From Mameliella sp. CS4 (GTDB taxonomy: Bacteria > Pseudomonadota > Alphaproteobacteria > Rhodobacterales > Rhodobacteraceae): DNA of 64,000 nt. The notes under the pieces were generated by a model, which was not told the DNA's origin, searched no databases, and worked only from the letters and a program-made list of their open reading frames with translations. A program made the translations under genes and the position numbers. Below are positions 17,842 to 26,344 of the stretch, piece after piece. How positions within the stretch are numbered: the stretch's first letter is position 1; each line of letters begins with the position of its first letter. The stretch spans positions 124,001 through 188,000 of the forward strand of contig NZ_JAHXRQ010000002.1 of NCBI RefSeq assembly GCF_019392335.1. Direction: 5' to 3'.

Positions 17842-18081
17842 TCAGCCCAGTTCCTCGGTCGAGGAGGCCTCTTGTGCCTCTTCGCGCAGGCGATGCAGAT
17901 GGGCGATGAAATAGCGCATGTGGGCATTGTCCACGGTGCGCTGTGCCTCGGCCTTCCAGGCGTTGTAGGCTTCTTCGTAGTTGGGAAAGATGCCGACGAT
18001 GTGCAGGTCGTTCACGTCCTTGAAGACGGTTGTCGACGGATCGACGAGTTCGCCGCCGAAAACGAGGTGAAGGCGTTGCAT
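17842..18081 (-). CDS. DUF4170 family protein
   Basis: 79 residues, MQRLHLVFGGELVDPSTTVF onward, with FPNYEEAYNAWKAEAQRTVD and HMRYFIAHLHRL. Small cytoplasmic proteins of this family are found next to waaA in many Rhodobacterales; function not established. Immediately upstream of waaA (4-nt gap), so part of the lipid A/Kdo operon. Confidence 0.88.
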   Translation of the reverse strand: MQRLHLVFGGELVDPSTTVFKDVNDLHIVGIFPNYEEAYNAWKAEAQRTVDNAHMRYFIAHLHRLREEAQEASSTEELG

Positions 18082-18239
18082 GAGGCGCGCTCCCTTTGGG
18101 TTGCGGGGTCAGCGCGACCCTAGCGAACGCGCACCGGGGGTCAAGACGCGGTGTCGGGGCGCGCCCCCGTGACCGGTCGCGTGCCGGTCGATGCCCCCAC
18201 CTTGGGCGGTTTGCAGCCGGGTATGGGCGTGCAATGGGC

Positions 18240-19013
18240 CTACAGCCTGCGTTGCAGCAGGGCCGCATGCAGGTCGGGGTTCGCGGCGATCATGCCTTCG
18301 GCTTTGGGTTCCTTCGCGTTGAACCGCAGGGGGGCGCCCTTGCCGTCGGTGATACGTGCCCCGGCCTCGGACAGGATCAGGGCGCCGGGGGCGATGTCCC
18401 ATTCCCAGGTCGGGCGAAAAGTGAACATCGCGTCGTAGCGCCCCTCTGCCACCAGGCTTTGCCGGTAGGCCAGCGAGGGGCGGTAGCTGCGCTTGAGCTG
18501 TGGCAGGCCGCCGGGCCAGTGCCCGGCGTCCAGGCTCGGCCGGGTGGCCAGCACCTGCGCCTCGTCCGGGCGGGCCGTGGTGCTGGCGGTTATGTGATCG
18601 CCGTTCAGATGTGCGCCGCCGCCAAGGCTGGCGGAATAGAGCTTGCCCATCATCGGCAGGTAGACAACCGAGGCGATGGCCAGCCCATCCTCGACCACCG
18701 CAAGCGCGTGGGCCCAGGTATTCTCCCCCTCGATGAAAGAGCGCGTGCCGTCGATCGGGTCGATGATGAAGACGCGTTTCGTGCCCAACCGGTCGGTGCC
18801 ATCCGGGGTTTCCTCGCTCAGCCAGCCGTAGTCGGGCCGCGCCTCCTGCAGGAATTGCGTCAGCAGCGTGTTCACCGCCAGGTCGGCCTGGGTGACGGGA
18901 CTGTCGTCGACGGCCTTGTACTGCACGCCAAGATCGCCACCGACAAAGGCGGTGGCCACCTCGGCAGAGCGGCGGGCCGCTTCGATCAGAAGGTCGAGGT
19001 CATTCGCCGGCAA
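18240..19013 (-). CDS. Inositol monophosphatase / 3'(2'),5'-bisphosphate nucleotidase family phosphatase
   Basis: 257 residues. Metal-dependent phosphatase motifs are intact: LSEETPDG near residue 65, DPIDGTRSFIEG near 85-96 and the C-terminal WEWDIAPGALILSEAGA near 204-220. The start is a TTG at 19013 with AAGGA about 7 nt upstream, inside the end of pmbA (14-bp overlap). Members of this subfamily in the same position are usually annotated as CysQ-like; inositol-1-phosphate, PAP or another phosphate ester are all possible substrates. Confidence 0.87.
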   Translation of the reverse strand: MPANDLDLLIEAARRSAEVATAFVGGDLGVQYKAVDDSPVTQADLAVNTLLTQFLQEARPDYGWLSEETPDGTDRLGTKRVFIIDPIDGTRSFIEGENTWAHALAVVEDGLAIASVVYLPMMGKLYSASLGGGAHLNGDHITASTTARPDEAQVLATRPSLDAGHWPGGLPQLKRSYRPSLAYRQSLVAEGRYDAMFTFRPTWEWDIAPGALILSEAGARITDGKGAPLRFNAKEPKAEGMIAANPDLHAALLQRRL

Positions 19014-20343
19014 GGGTCAGTCCTTCGACCAGCAGGGAGGGCACCACACGGCTGAGATAGGCGCGGGCGTCGTTGGCGGGCACGATGGTCCGCAGCATGT
19101 CCCGCAGGTTGCCCGCGATGGTGACGCCGGACACCGGGTAGGCGGGTTCGCCGTTCTCTATCCAGATACCGGCGGCGCCGCGTGAATAATCGCCTGTATT
19201 GGGGTTGATGGTGGACCCGATCATCGAGGTCACCAGCAGGCCGGTGCCCATCTCGCGCATCAGGTCCTCGCGGCTTTGCGTGCCCTGCGTCAGGGTCAGG
19301 TTCCACGACGCGGGCGAAACAGAGGCCCCGCCACGCGCGGCATTGGCGGTGCTGTCCATGCCCAGCTTGCGCGCATTGGCCAGGTCCAGCGTCCAGCCGG
19401 TCAGCATGCCCTTGTCTATCACCGCGCGTTTGCGGGTCAGCAGGCCTTCGGCGTCGAAGGGGCGCGAGGCGCTGGCGCGGGGGCGGTGGGGATCTTCGAT
19501 CAGGCTGAGGTGCGCGGGCAGGATCTGTTCGCCCAGGGCCTCGCGCAGCCAGGACTGGCCGCGCGCCACTTGCGCGCCGTTCGCGGCGGCGACCATGTGG
19601 CCGATCAGCGACGCGGCGACCCGTTCGTCGAAGAGGACGGGGTAGGCGCCGGTCTTGGGCTTGCGCGGGTTCAGCCGCTCCAAGGCGCGGGCGGCGGCAG
19701 TGTCGCCAATGTCCTGCGCGCTGCGCAGGTCGGATTGAAAGGTGCGGCTGTCGCCGTCGCTGTCCCGCTCCATCCCCAGGCCCTCGCCCGCGATGGCCAC
19801 ACAGTAGAGCGCGCGCGATGTCCGCTTGTAGCTGCCGGCAAACCCGTTGGTCGCCGCAAAGGCGATGGTCTGTGCGGTATATTGCGCGGCGGCGCTGTCG
19901 ATGCGGGTGATGCCCTCATGCGCCAGCGCGGCGGCTTCGGCCTGCCGCGCGTCTTCTTCCAGGGCTGCGGGTGCCGGCTCCGGCGCGGGATCGGCCAGTT
20001 CCAGCGGAGCAACGTCCCAGTCCGTGGCAATCTGGTCGGAATCGGCGAGGCCGGCATAGGGATCTTCGGGCGCCTCGCGCGCCATTGCCACGGCGCGTGT
20101 GGCCATTTCGGCCAGCGCCTCGGGCCGGATGTCCGATCCCGAGATCGAGGCGCTGCGCTGACCCAGGAAAACCCGCAGGCTGAGATCGCGGTACTCGGCC
20201 CGTTCGGCCTGTTCCAGGACGCCGCCACGCACGTCGATGGACTGCGCCGCGCCATTGACCGCCAGGGCATCCGCCGCATCGGCACCTGCCTTGCGGGCGG
20301 CGTCAAGCAGGGCGGTGGCAAGCGATTGGCAGGTGTCGGTCAT
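19000..20343 (-). CDS. pmbA: TldD/PmbA family metallopeptidase homologue
   Basis: 447 residues. N-terminal segment DALAVNGAAQSIDVRGGVLEQAERAE, mid-protein FDERVAASLIGHMVAAANGAQVARG and C-terminal TGDYSRGAAGIWIENGEPAYPVSGVTIAGNL, all standard for PmbA. In Escherichia coli, PmbA (TldE) forms a heterodimeric peptidase with TldD and lacks the HExxxH zinc motif; I see none here either. No tldD is in the window. First gene of the run leading through the phosphatase to waaA and lpxK. Confidence 0.9.
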   Translation of the reverse strand: MTDTCQSLATALLDAARKAGADAADALAVNGAAQSIDVRGGVLEQAERAEYRDLSLRVFLGQRSASISGSDIRPEALAEMATRAVAMAREAPEDPYAGLADSDQIATDWDVAPLELADPAPEPAPAALEEDARQAEAAALAHEGITRIDSAAAQYTAQTIAFAATNGFAGSYKRTSRALYCVAIAGEGLGMERDSDGDSRTFQSDLRSAQDIGDTAAARALERLNPRKPKTGAYPVLFDERVAASLIGHMVAAANGAQVARGQSWLREALGEQILPAHLSLIEDPHRPRASASRPFDAEGLLTRKRAVIDKGMLTGWTLDLANARKLGMDSTANAARGGASVSPASWNLTLTQGTQSREDLMREMGTGLLVTSMIGSTINPNTGDYSRGAAGIWIENGEPAYPVSGVTIAGNLRDMLRTIVPANDARAYLSRVVPSLLVEGLTLAGE

Positions 20344-20535
20344 GGGGGCCTCTGGATTATTGTCCCTCCGAGGTAAGCCGGACCGGGAAGAGAGGCAAGA
20401 CCAAGGCCGTTTCCTTGTGTCCGGTTTGGGGTGTGGCCCGTTCCGGGCGTCACGATCAGTGGGTGGCCCTACGGATCGCGGCCGCGGTGGGTATCCTTCG
20501 CGCCGAACTGACTGGCTGAAAGCCCGCCGACCCGG

Positions 20536-21285
20536 CTATTGTGCGGGCTCGGTGACGGCCACGATCGGCCCCATGCGGCGTCCAAGGTCCGCACGGTTCA
20601 TCTGTGGCGCGTAAAGGCGCGAGACATTGCCGTCCAGGAACAGCGCGTTGGGCAGTTTCAGTACGTCCCGGAACAGGCGGGCGAACTCGTGGAAGGTGAC
20701 CGTGTTCTGCGAAATCGCAAAGACCGCGCGGTCGCCGTTGGCCGAGGTGCCCACGCCATTGCGGATGTAGCGCGAATAGCTGTCCGGCAGGAAACGCGGG
20801 TGAAGGGCCCCCTCGATCACCAGCATCGGCCCGGACTGTGTGGCATGGCGACAGCGCGGGCGGCGGGCCAGGAAATCGCGGGTTTCGATCACCCGGGCCC
20901 ACCCCTCTCCGATGCAGAAGATGCCGTTCGGCAGAAGGCCGAAATTGCCCTGCGACGGGCCAGAGATCACGCGCATCTCTTCGCGACCGTCTTCGAGGTA
21001 ATAGCCGACCGGGGAGCGGTCTTCGTGGTACATGCCGGCGTTCATGGCAAAGACCAGGTCTTTGCCCTTGCTGGCCAGGTCTGCCTTGAGCGGGCCGAAA
21101 TGCCCGTAGGCATTGCCATTCTCGTCAGTGCGGAACAGACGCAGGTCTTCGTGCGCCGGATCGACCTCGCAGATGACGTAGGCGTTGCCCTCGTGGTCGA
21201 TGTCGCGGCATGTCACCGCGCGGGCTGCCGGGGCAATGGCCAGCGTGGCGGTCAGCAGGGCGAGGCAGGCGACAATCCGGCGCAT
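20536..21285 (-). CDS. Exported phosphodiester glycosidase family protein
   Basis: 249 residues with signal peptide MRRIVACLALLTATLAIAPAARA. The mature part matches the NAGPA/phosphodiester-glycosidase fold: FAMNAGMYHEDRSPVGYYLEDG near 77-98, NGIFCIGEGWARV, ATQSGPMLVIEGALHPRF near 147 and GPNALFLDGNVS-like NALFLDGNVSRLY near 217. It starts 4 bp beyond the rbfA stop on the same strand. The mucin or envelope glycan substrate is unknown. Confidence 0.85.
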   Translation of the reverse strand: MRRIVACLALLTATLAIAPAARAVTCRDIDHEGNAYVICEVDPAHEDLRLFRTDENGNAYGHFGPLKADLASKGKDLVFAMNAGMYHEDRSPVGYYLEDGREEMRVISGPSQGNFGLLPNGIFCIGEGWARVIETRDFLARRPRCRHATQSGPMLVIEGALHPRFLPDSYSRYIRNGVGTSANGDRAVFAISQNTVTFHEFARLFRDVLKLPNALFLDGNVSRLYAPQMNRADLGRRMGPIVAVTEPAQ

Positions 21286-21289
21286 GAGG

Positions 21290-21685
21290 TCAATCGTCGA
21301 GATCGCGCCGCACGGCGTCGTCGGAAAAGAGGCGCCGGGTATCGTCGAGATGGTCGAAGGTCTCGTCGAGACGAAAGCGCAACTCTGGCGCGAATTTCAG
21401 GGTCAGGCCGCGCGACACCGCGCGGCGGAGTTCCCCTTTGTTGCGTTCCAGAAGCTCGAACATGTCGGCCTGGTGTTCGCCGCCCAGAGGCACAACATAG
21501 GCGGTCGCCACCTTGAGGTCGGGTGACACCCGCACCTCGCCCACGGTGATCGAGAGCCGGTTGAGATCGGGATCGTGGATATCCCCGCGCTGCAGCACCT
21601 CGGACAGGGTGCGGCGGATCAGCTCGGCAACCCGGAGCTGGCGTTGGCTGGGCCCGGGGCCGTCGTGGAATCTGTTTCGTGCCAT
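21290..21685 (-). CDS. rbfA: 30S ribosome-binding factor A
   Basis: 131 residues. KH-like RbfA fold with [20 protein letters not shown] near residues 12-32, [18 protein letters not shown] near 51-68 and [20 protein letters not shown] near the C-terminus. It acts in maturation of the 30S subunit and cold adaptation. It is divergent from dapB across about 115 bp that must hold both promoters. Confidence 0.95.
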   Translation of the reverse strand: MARNRFHDGPGPSQRQLRVAELIRRTLSEVLQRGDIHDPDLNRLSITVGEVRVSPDLKVATAYVVPLGGEHQADMFELLERNKGELRRAVSRGLTLKFAPELRFRLDETFDHLDDTRRLFSDDAVRRDLDD

Positions 21686-21799
21686 GGGTCCAGACTTAAG
21701 CTTGCTGTTGTCGTTTGCCAAGCGCCCCGCTCGGGGGCGTGCATTTGCCGGACAGGAGCGGTAACAGGGGCGGAACAGTTGCGTCAAGGAGCGGGGACA

Positions 21800-22609
21800 A
21801 TGGAGGATTACGGCGTTGTGGTGACCGGCGTTTCGGGCCGGATGGGCCAGATGCTGGCGCAGCAGGTGACAGCGCATGAGCGGCTGCACCTGTGCGGGGC
21901 CCTGGAACGGCCCGGACATCCCTGGATCGGGCAGGACCTCGGCCTGGCCTCGGGTGGGGCGGCGCTGGGGGTCATGGTGACGGATGATCCGCTGGAAGCC
22001 TTTGCCCGTGCCCATGCGGTGATCGATTTCACCTCGCCGGCGGCGACCGTGACCTTCGCGGAACTGGCCGCCCAGGCGCGGCTGGTGCATGTCATCGGGA
22101 CAACGGGATTGGCCGACAGCGATCTTGAGAAGATCGCGCTGGCGGCGCGGCACGCGGTGGTGGTCCGCGCAGGCAACATGAGCCTCGGCGTGAACCTGCT
22201 GACGACGGTAACACGGCAGGTGGCGGCGGCGTTGGACACGGACTGGGATATCGAGATCGTCGAATCACATCACAACCAGAAGGTGGACGCGCCATCGGGC
22301 ACGGCGCTGATGCTGGGCGAGGCGGCGGCCGAGGGCCGCGGCGTCGCGCTGTCCGACGTGTCGGACCGAGGCCGCGACGGCATCACCGGCGCGCGCAAGA
22401 AAGGCGATATCGGGTTCCATGCCATCCGGGGCGGCGACATCGTGGGCGAACACGAGGTGATCTTTGCCGCCGCCGGGGAGCGGATCGTGCTGAAACATAT
22501 CGCGTCCGACCGGGCGCTGTTCGCGCGTGGCGCGCTGAAGGCAGCCCTTTGGGGGCAGGGCAAGGGGCCGGGTGAATACGACATGCTGGACGTGCTGGGC
22601 CTGAAATAG
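21800..22609 (+). CDS. dapB: 4-hydroxy-tetrahydrodipicolinate reductase
   Basis: 269 residues. N-terminal NAD(P)H site [14 protein letters not shown] (GxxGxMG), the central DFTSPAAT and IGTTGL blocks, and the catalytic region [23 protein letters not shown] with the HH pair and K of the DapB signature. Lysine/diaminopimelate pathway; the preceding enzyme, dapA, is elsewhere in the window at 32057. SD AAGGAGCGGGG precedes the ATG at 21800. Confidence 0.96.
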   Translation: MEDYGVVVTGVSGRMGQMLAQQVTAHERLHLCGALERPGHPWIGQDLGLASGGAALGVMVTDDPLEAFARAHAVIDFTSPAATVTFAELAAQARLVHVIGTTGLADSDLEKIALAARHAVVVRAGNMSLGVNLLTTVTRQVAAALDTDWDIEIVESHHNQKVDAPSGTALMLGEAAAEGRGVALSDVSDRGRDGITGARKKGDIGFHAIRGGDIVGEHEVIFAAAGERIVLKHIASDRALFARGALKAALWGQGKGPGEYDMLDVLGLK

Positions 22610-22685
22610 CCCCGCGCCCGCGCGCCGCCCGGAGCGACGCCCCACCCGCCCGCCCGCGCGCTCCGTTCGGCACGCGGGCGCGGGG
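22610..22685 (+). terminator. Long GC hairpin after dapB
   Basis: A perfect 13-bp outer stem (CCCCGCGCCCGCG at 22610-22622 with CGCGGGCGCGGGG at 22673-22685) encloses a 7-bp inner stem (CGGAGCG at 22630-22636 with CGCTCCG at 22659-22665). It starts in the base after the dapB stop. There is only a weak TTTTT about 13 nt after it, so termination is likely but the mechanism is unclear. Confidence 0.6.
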
Positions 22686-22750
22686 ATGTGCGGGATGTTT
22701 TTGAGGCAGGGGGCGCTTCGGGCTCACCAAGGCAAAGCCCCGGGTCCGCT

Positions 22751-22881
22751 GTCGCTTGATCTGCGCCTGACAGGGCCGTGTCATCGGCTCAAGCGAAATA
22801 GCCGCCTCCCCGCAAGCGGGGCCCCTCGGCGATTTCCCTTGATCCGCTGCCCCATCCCTGTCCGTCTTGCACTCAAGCGAC
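22751..22881. repeat. Large imperfect palindrome between convergent dapB and DUF1674 gene
   Basis: The arms pair in register over about 130 nt: GTCGCTTGA (22751-22759) with TCAAGCGAC (22873-22881), GACAGGG (22769-22775) with CCCTGTC (22856-22862), a 20-nt arm at 22785-22804 matching 17 of 20 positions of the arm at 22827-22846, and a central CCCCGC/GCGGGG (22808-22821). Weaker pairing continues outward (CCCCGGGTCCGCT with AGCGGGTCCCCGGGG). The whole 318-bp gap 22610-22927 holds this, the dapB hairpin and nothing I can call a gene. Confidence 0.65.
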
Positions 22882-22927
22882 GGCGGCTCCGAGGCAAATT
22901 CCAGCGGGTCCCCGGGGAAGGCAGGGG

Positions 22928-23125
22928 TCAGAAGTCGATGGCGAGGCCCTTTTTCTCCCAGTCGCCGTAGCGCACGGGTTCGGGGCCATCGCGACCGCCC
23001 AGTTCGGGGGGCAGCGCCTGCGCTGCGGCCTCGGCTTTGGCGCGGCGTTCGGCGGCCTCGGCCAGCGCGCGCTGTGCGGCGGGGGGGAGATCGGGCCTGT
23101 CGATCTTGGGATCGGTCTCGGACAT
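22928..23125 (-). CDS. DUF1674 family protein (succinate dehydrogenase assembly factor 4 family)
   Basis: 65 residues, MSETDPKIDRPDLPPAAQRA onward. The C-terminal block GPEPVRYGDWEKKGLAIDF is the conserved DUF1674 motif shared with mitochondrial SDHAF4, which helps mature the flavoprotein subunit of succinate dehydrogenase. The middle is an Ala/Glu/Arg-rich helix. No sdh genes are nearby. It lies divergently from rsmB with an 86-bp gap. Confidence 0.85.
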   Translation of the reverse strand: MSETDPKIDRPDLPPAAQRALAEAAERRAKAEAAAQALPPELGGRDGPEPVRYGDWEKKGLAIDF

Positions 23126-23211
23126 GGGCTTTCCTCGTCTGGTGCCGCTTGATATACGCCCGCCGGTCTGTCGGGCAACCCCGCCCCCAACCGCCGTTCC
23201 GGAGATCGCCC

Positions 23212-24459
23212 ATGTCCAAAGCCCCCAGCCCGGCCCGTCTTGCCGCCGTCGACCTGCTGGACCAGGTTCTGACGCAGGGGCGCCCACTGTCCGAAAGCGA
23301 CCGGCTGGAGATGCTGGCGCCCTCGGACCGCGCGGCCGCACAGCGGCTGGCCACGCAGACGCTGCGCGGGATGGAACGGGCCGACAGGTTGCTGAAACCG
23401 CACCTGCGCAAGGCACCGGTGCCGCGGGTCCTCAACATCCTGCGGCTGGGTGCCGTGGAGCTGTGCCTTGGCGGGGCCGCGCATGGGGTGGTCAGCGACT
23501 GTGTCGAGATCGCCGCCGCGGGCAAGCGCACGCAGGGCGCGCGCGGGCTGGTCAACGCGGTTTTGCGCAAGCTGGCCGACGAGGGACCCGAGGCCTGGGG
23601 CAAGCTGCGTATCCCGCGCCTGCCGAAATGGCTGCGCTCTCCCCTGGTCGAGGCCTGGGGGCCGCAGGCCGTGGCCAACATGGAGCGGGTGCATTTCGAA
23701 GGCGCCCCGCTGGACCTGACACCGAAACCGGGCGCGGACCTTTCGGCTCTGGGCGGCGAGATGCTGCCCACCGGGTCGGTGCGTCTGCGCGATGCGGGAC
23801 AGGTCAGCGCCCTGCCGGGGTTTTCCGAAGGGGATTGGTGGGTGCAGGATGCCGCCGCCGCGCTGCCCGCGAAACTGCTGGGGGATGTGGCGGGGCAGCG
23901 GGTGCTGGACATGTGCGCGGCCCCGGGGGGAAAGACCCTGCAACTGGCGGCGGCCGGGGCCGAGGTCACGGCGTTGGACCTGTCCGAGACACGGTTGAAA
24001 CGCGTTCAGGAAAACCTCGACCGCACCGGTCTGGCGGCCACACTGGTGGCCGGGGACGCGCTGGAGCACGTGGGCGAATACGACGCGATCCTGCTGGATG
24101 CGCCCTGTTCCGCCACGGGCACAATCCGGCGGCACCCCGACCTGCCACACGCCCATGAGGGCGAGCGCATCAGCGAACTGATCGGGCTGCAGGAGGCGAT
24201 GCTGGACCATGCCTTGCGCCTGCTCAAACCCGGTGGTCGGCTGGTTTATGCCACCTGCTCGCTGATCCCGGACGAGGGCGAATGCCAGGTGGACGAGGCG
24301 CTGACCCGCCATCCGGAGCTGAAGGTGGTCCCGCCCGAAGCGTCCTGGATCGAGGATCGCTGGCGGTCCGAGGAAGGCGGGTTGCGGCTGCGGCCCGATT
24401 ATTGGGCGTCCAGGGGCGGCATGGACGGCTTCTTCATGGCGGTCCTCACGCGCGGTTAA
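23212..24459 (+). CDS. rsmB: 16S rRNA (cytosine-C5) methyltransferase, RsmB family
   Basis: 415 residues. An N-terminal NusB-like RNA-binding domain (about 1-130, with RLAAVDLLDQVLTQGRPL and ARGLVNAVLRKLA) is fused to a SAM methyltransferase domain. Motif I is VLDMCAAPGGKTLQLA near 228-243, the PC motif is LLDAPCSATGTIRRHPDL near 290-307, and the catalytic TC motif is YATCSLIPDEGE near 345. Starts MSKAPSPARLAAVDLL. Modifies 16S rRNA at a position equivalent to E. coli C967. Confidence 0.93.
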   Translation: MSKAPSPARLAAVDLLDQVLTQGRPLSESDRLEMLAPSDRAAAQRLATQTLRGMERADRLLKPHLRKAPVPRVLNILRLGAVELCLGGAAHGVVSDCVEIAAAGKRTQGARGLVNAVLRKLADEGPEAWGKLRIPRLPKWLRSPLVEAWGPQAVANMERVHFEGAPLDLTPKPGADLSALGGEMLPTGSVRLRDAGQVSALPGFSEGDWWVQDAAAALPAKLLGDVAGQRVLDMCAAPGGKTLQLAAAGAEVTALDLSETRLKRVQENLDRTGLAATLVAGDALEHVGEYDAILLDAPCSATGTIRRHPDLPHAHEGERISELIGLQEAMLDHALRLLKPGGRLVYATCSLIPDEGECQVDEALTRHPELKVVPPEASWIEDRWRSEEGGLRLRPDYWASRGGMDGFFMAVLTRG

Positions 24460-24550
24460 CTCTGTGGTGACTTCCGCCGGGGAGCGATGTATCCTGCCAC
24501 AAACAAGCCCGAAACGGGCGACCCGAGGCAGATCGCAGAGCAACCGGCCC

Positions 24551-26299
24551 ATGTCCACGGCGCGAAACTGGCGAACCGCGCATGCGCGGATCATGAACCG
24601 CATGCAGGCACGCATGTCGGCCAGTGCCCGTCCGGCCGAGGGCTTTGTGTCTCAGCCTGAACCGCGCACCGTGGGGTTTGTTGCCCGTGGTCGGCAGATG
24701 CTGGCTGGGAACCTGATGTTCGCAGGCCACCTGGTGCAGGCCGAGGGGCGGTCGATCTGGGCCATCGACCCGCCCGATCCCGCTTTTGAGGAAGAAATCC
24801 ACGGCTTCGGCTGGCTCGATGACCTGGCGGCCGTGGGCGACGCCAAGGCGCGCGCGATGGCGCAGGCCTGGCTCTGGGAATGGATACGCCGTTATGGCAA
24901 GGGCCGGGGGCCGGGCTGGACGCCGGAGCTGACCGGGCGGCGCGTGATCCGCTGGATTCACCATGCGTTGTTCCTGCTGCGCGGGCGCAAGGCGGATGAC
25001 AGCGAAGGGTTCTATTCTGCCCTGGCCGCGCAGACGCTGTTCCTGGCCAAGCGCGCCCATGTGGCCGCACCCGGGCTGGCGCGGTTCGAGGCAATGACCG
25101 GACTGCTGTACGCGGGCCTTTCCCTGCAGGGGATGGAGGCGCACGTGGCCCCGGCGCGTGAGGCGCTGGGCAGCGACTGCGCCAAACAGGTCAATGCGCA
25201 GGGCGGCATTCCCACCCGCAACCCCGAGGAACTGCTGGAGGTCTTTACCCTGCTGACCTGGGCGCAGCAGGCGCTGCAGGAGGCCGACCTCGACCCCGAT
25301 CCACGACATGTTGAAGCGATCGGTCGGATCGCGCCGACGCTGCGAACCCTGCGCCATGCCGATGGTGGGCTCGCGCGGTTTCACGGCGGTGGGCGAGGAT
25401 TGGAAGGGCGGCTGGATCGTGCGCTTGCGGCCTCGGGCAACAAGAAACGGCAGGCGGACGGGCTGGCGATGGGGTTTGCCCGACTTTCGGCCATGCGGAC
25501 GTCCATCATCGTCGATGCGGCGCCGCCGCCTGCGGGCGCGGCCTCTGCCCGTGCCCATGCCTCGACCCTCGCGTTCGAACTGACCTCGGGGCGGCGACCC
25601 GTGATCGTCAACTGCGGCTCCGGCGGCGGCTTTGGCGAGGAATGGCGCCGCGCGGGCCGCGCGACGCCGTCGCATTCCACGCTTTGCCTGCAAGGGTATT
25701 CCTCGGCTCGGCTGGGGGCGCCGCGCTGGATCGGCGAGGCCCGACGCGAACTGCTGGAAGACGCGCCGCGCCACGTCCCGGTACAGATGAGCCACCTGCC
25801 CGACAGCCTTCGGTTCGAGGGCGGGCATGATGGTTATGTCACCGTGCAGGGGCTGACCCATGCGCGCAGCCTGGAACTGTCGCTGGACGGGCGCAGCCTG
25901 AAGGGAGAGGATTACCTCGTCGCCCTCGATGTACCGTCCAAGAAACGCTTTGACCGGGCGATGGATTCGATGAAACTGGCGGGCCTTCCTTTCGAGATCC
26001 GCTTTCACCTGCATCCCGAAGTCGACGTGGCGCTGGACATGGGGGGCACCGCCGTCTCGATGGCGCTGCGCTCGGGCGAAATCTGGGTGTTCCGGTTTGA
26101 CGGGGCGGTCGACATGGCGCTTGACCCCTCGGTTTACCTGGAAAAGGGCCGATTGCAGCCGCGTGCGACGAAGCAGGTCGTTTTATCCGGTCGCGCGATG
26201 CAGTATGCGACGCGCGTCCGCTGGTCTTTGGCCAAGGCACAGGAGACGGCCCTTGCCGTCCGTGACCTTGCCCGCGACGAGGTGGACGAGACCGCCTGA
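24551..26299 (+). CDS. Heparinase II/III family protein
   Basis: 582 residues. An alpha-helical N-terminal toroid (WLDDLAAVGDAKARAMAQAW, RVIRWIHHALFLL) is followed by a C-terminal beta-sandwich with RTSIIVDAAPPPAG, RRPVIVNCGSGGGFG, SHSTLCLQGYSSARL and RFHLHPEVDVALDMGG, the usual Hepar_II_III pattern. The start is not certain; the ATG at 24551 has no strong SD. No signal peptide is seen, so its polysaccharide-lyase role is unclear. It sits between rsmB and purH, a conserved order in this group, and its stop is 45 bp before purH. Confidence 0.85.
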   Translation: MSTARNWRTAHARIMNRMQARMSASARPAEGFVSQPEPRTVGFVARGRQMLAGNLMFAGHLVQAEGRSIWAIDPPDPAFEEEIHGFGWLDDLAAVGDAKARAMAQAWLWEWIRRYGKGRGPGWTPELTGRRVIRWIHHALFLLRGRKADDSEGFYSALAAQTLFLAKRAHVAAPGLARFEAMTGLLYAGLSLQGMEAHVAPAREALGSDCAKQVNAQGGIPTRNPEELLEVFTLLTWAQQALQEADLDPDPRHVEAIGRIAPTLRTLRHADGGLARFHGGGRGLEGRLDRALAASGNKKRQADGLAMGFARLSAMRTSIIVDAAPPPAGAASARAHASTLAFELTSGRRPVIVNCGSGGGFGEEWRRAGRATPSHSTLCLQGYSSARLGAPRWIGEARRELLEDAPRHVPVQMSHLPDSLRFEGGHDGYVTVQGLTHARSLELSLDGRSLKGEDYLVALDVPSKKRFDRAMDSMKLAGLPFEIRFHLHPEVDVALDMGGTAVSMALRSGEIWVFRFDGAVDMALDPSVYLEKGRLQPRATKQVVLSGRAMQYATRVRWSLAKAQETALAVRDLARDEVDETA

Positions 26300-26344
26300 C
26301 ACGGTCTCTTGCCGCAATAGAACGACCTTCCGAGGGGATCCTCC

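Noticed and set aside
22686..22970. 94-codon plus-strand ORF across the palindrome into the DUF1674 gene
   Set aside because: It spans the palindrome and the antisense of a conserved gene; Arg/Pro-rich and no SD.
24464..24550. Upstream GTG start for the heparinase-like protein
   Set aside because: The added 29 residues are basic and Ser/Arg-rich with no SD at their start; they look like intergenic DNA after rsmB.
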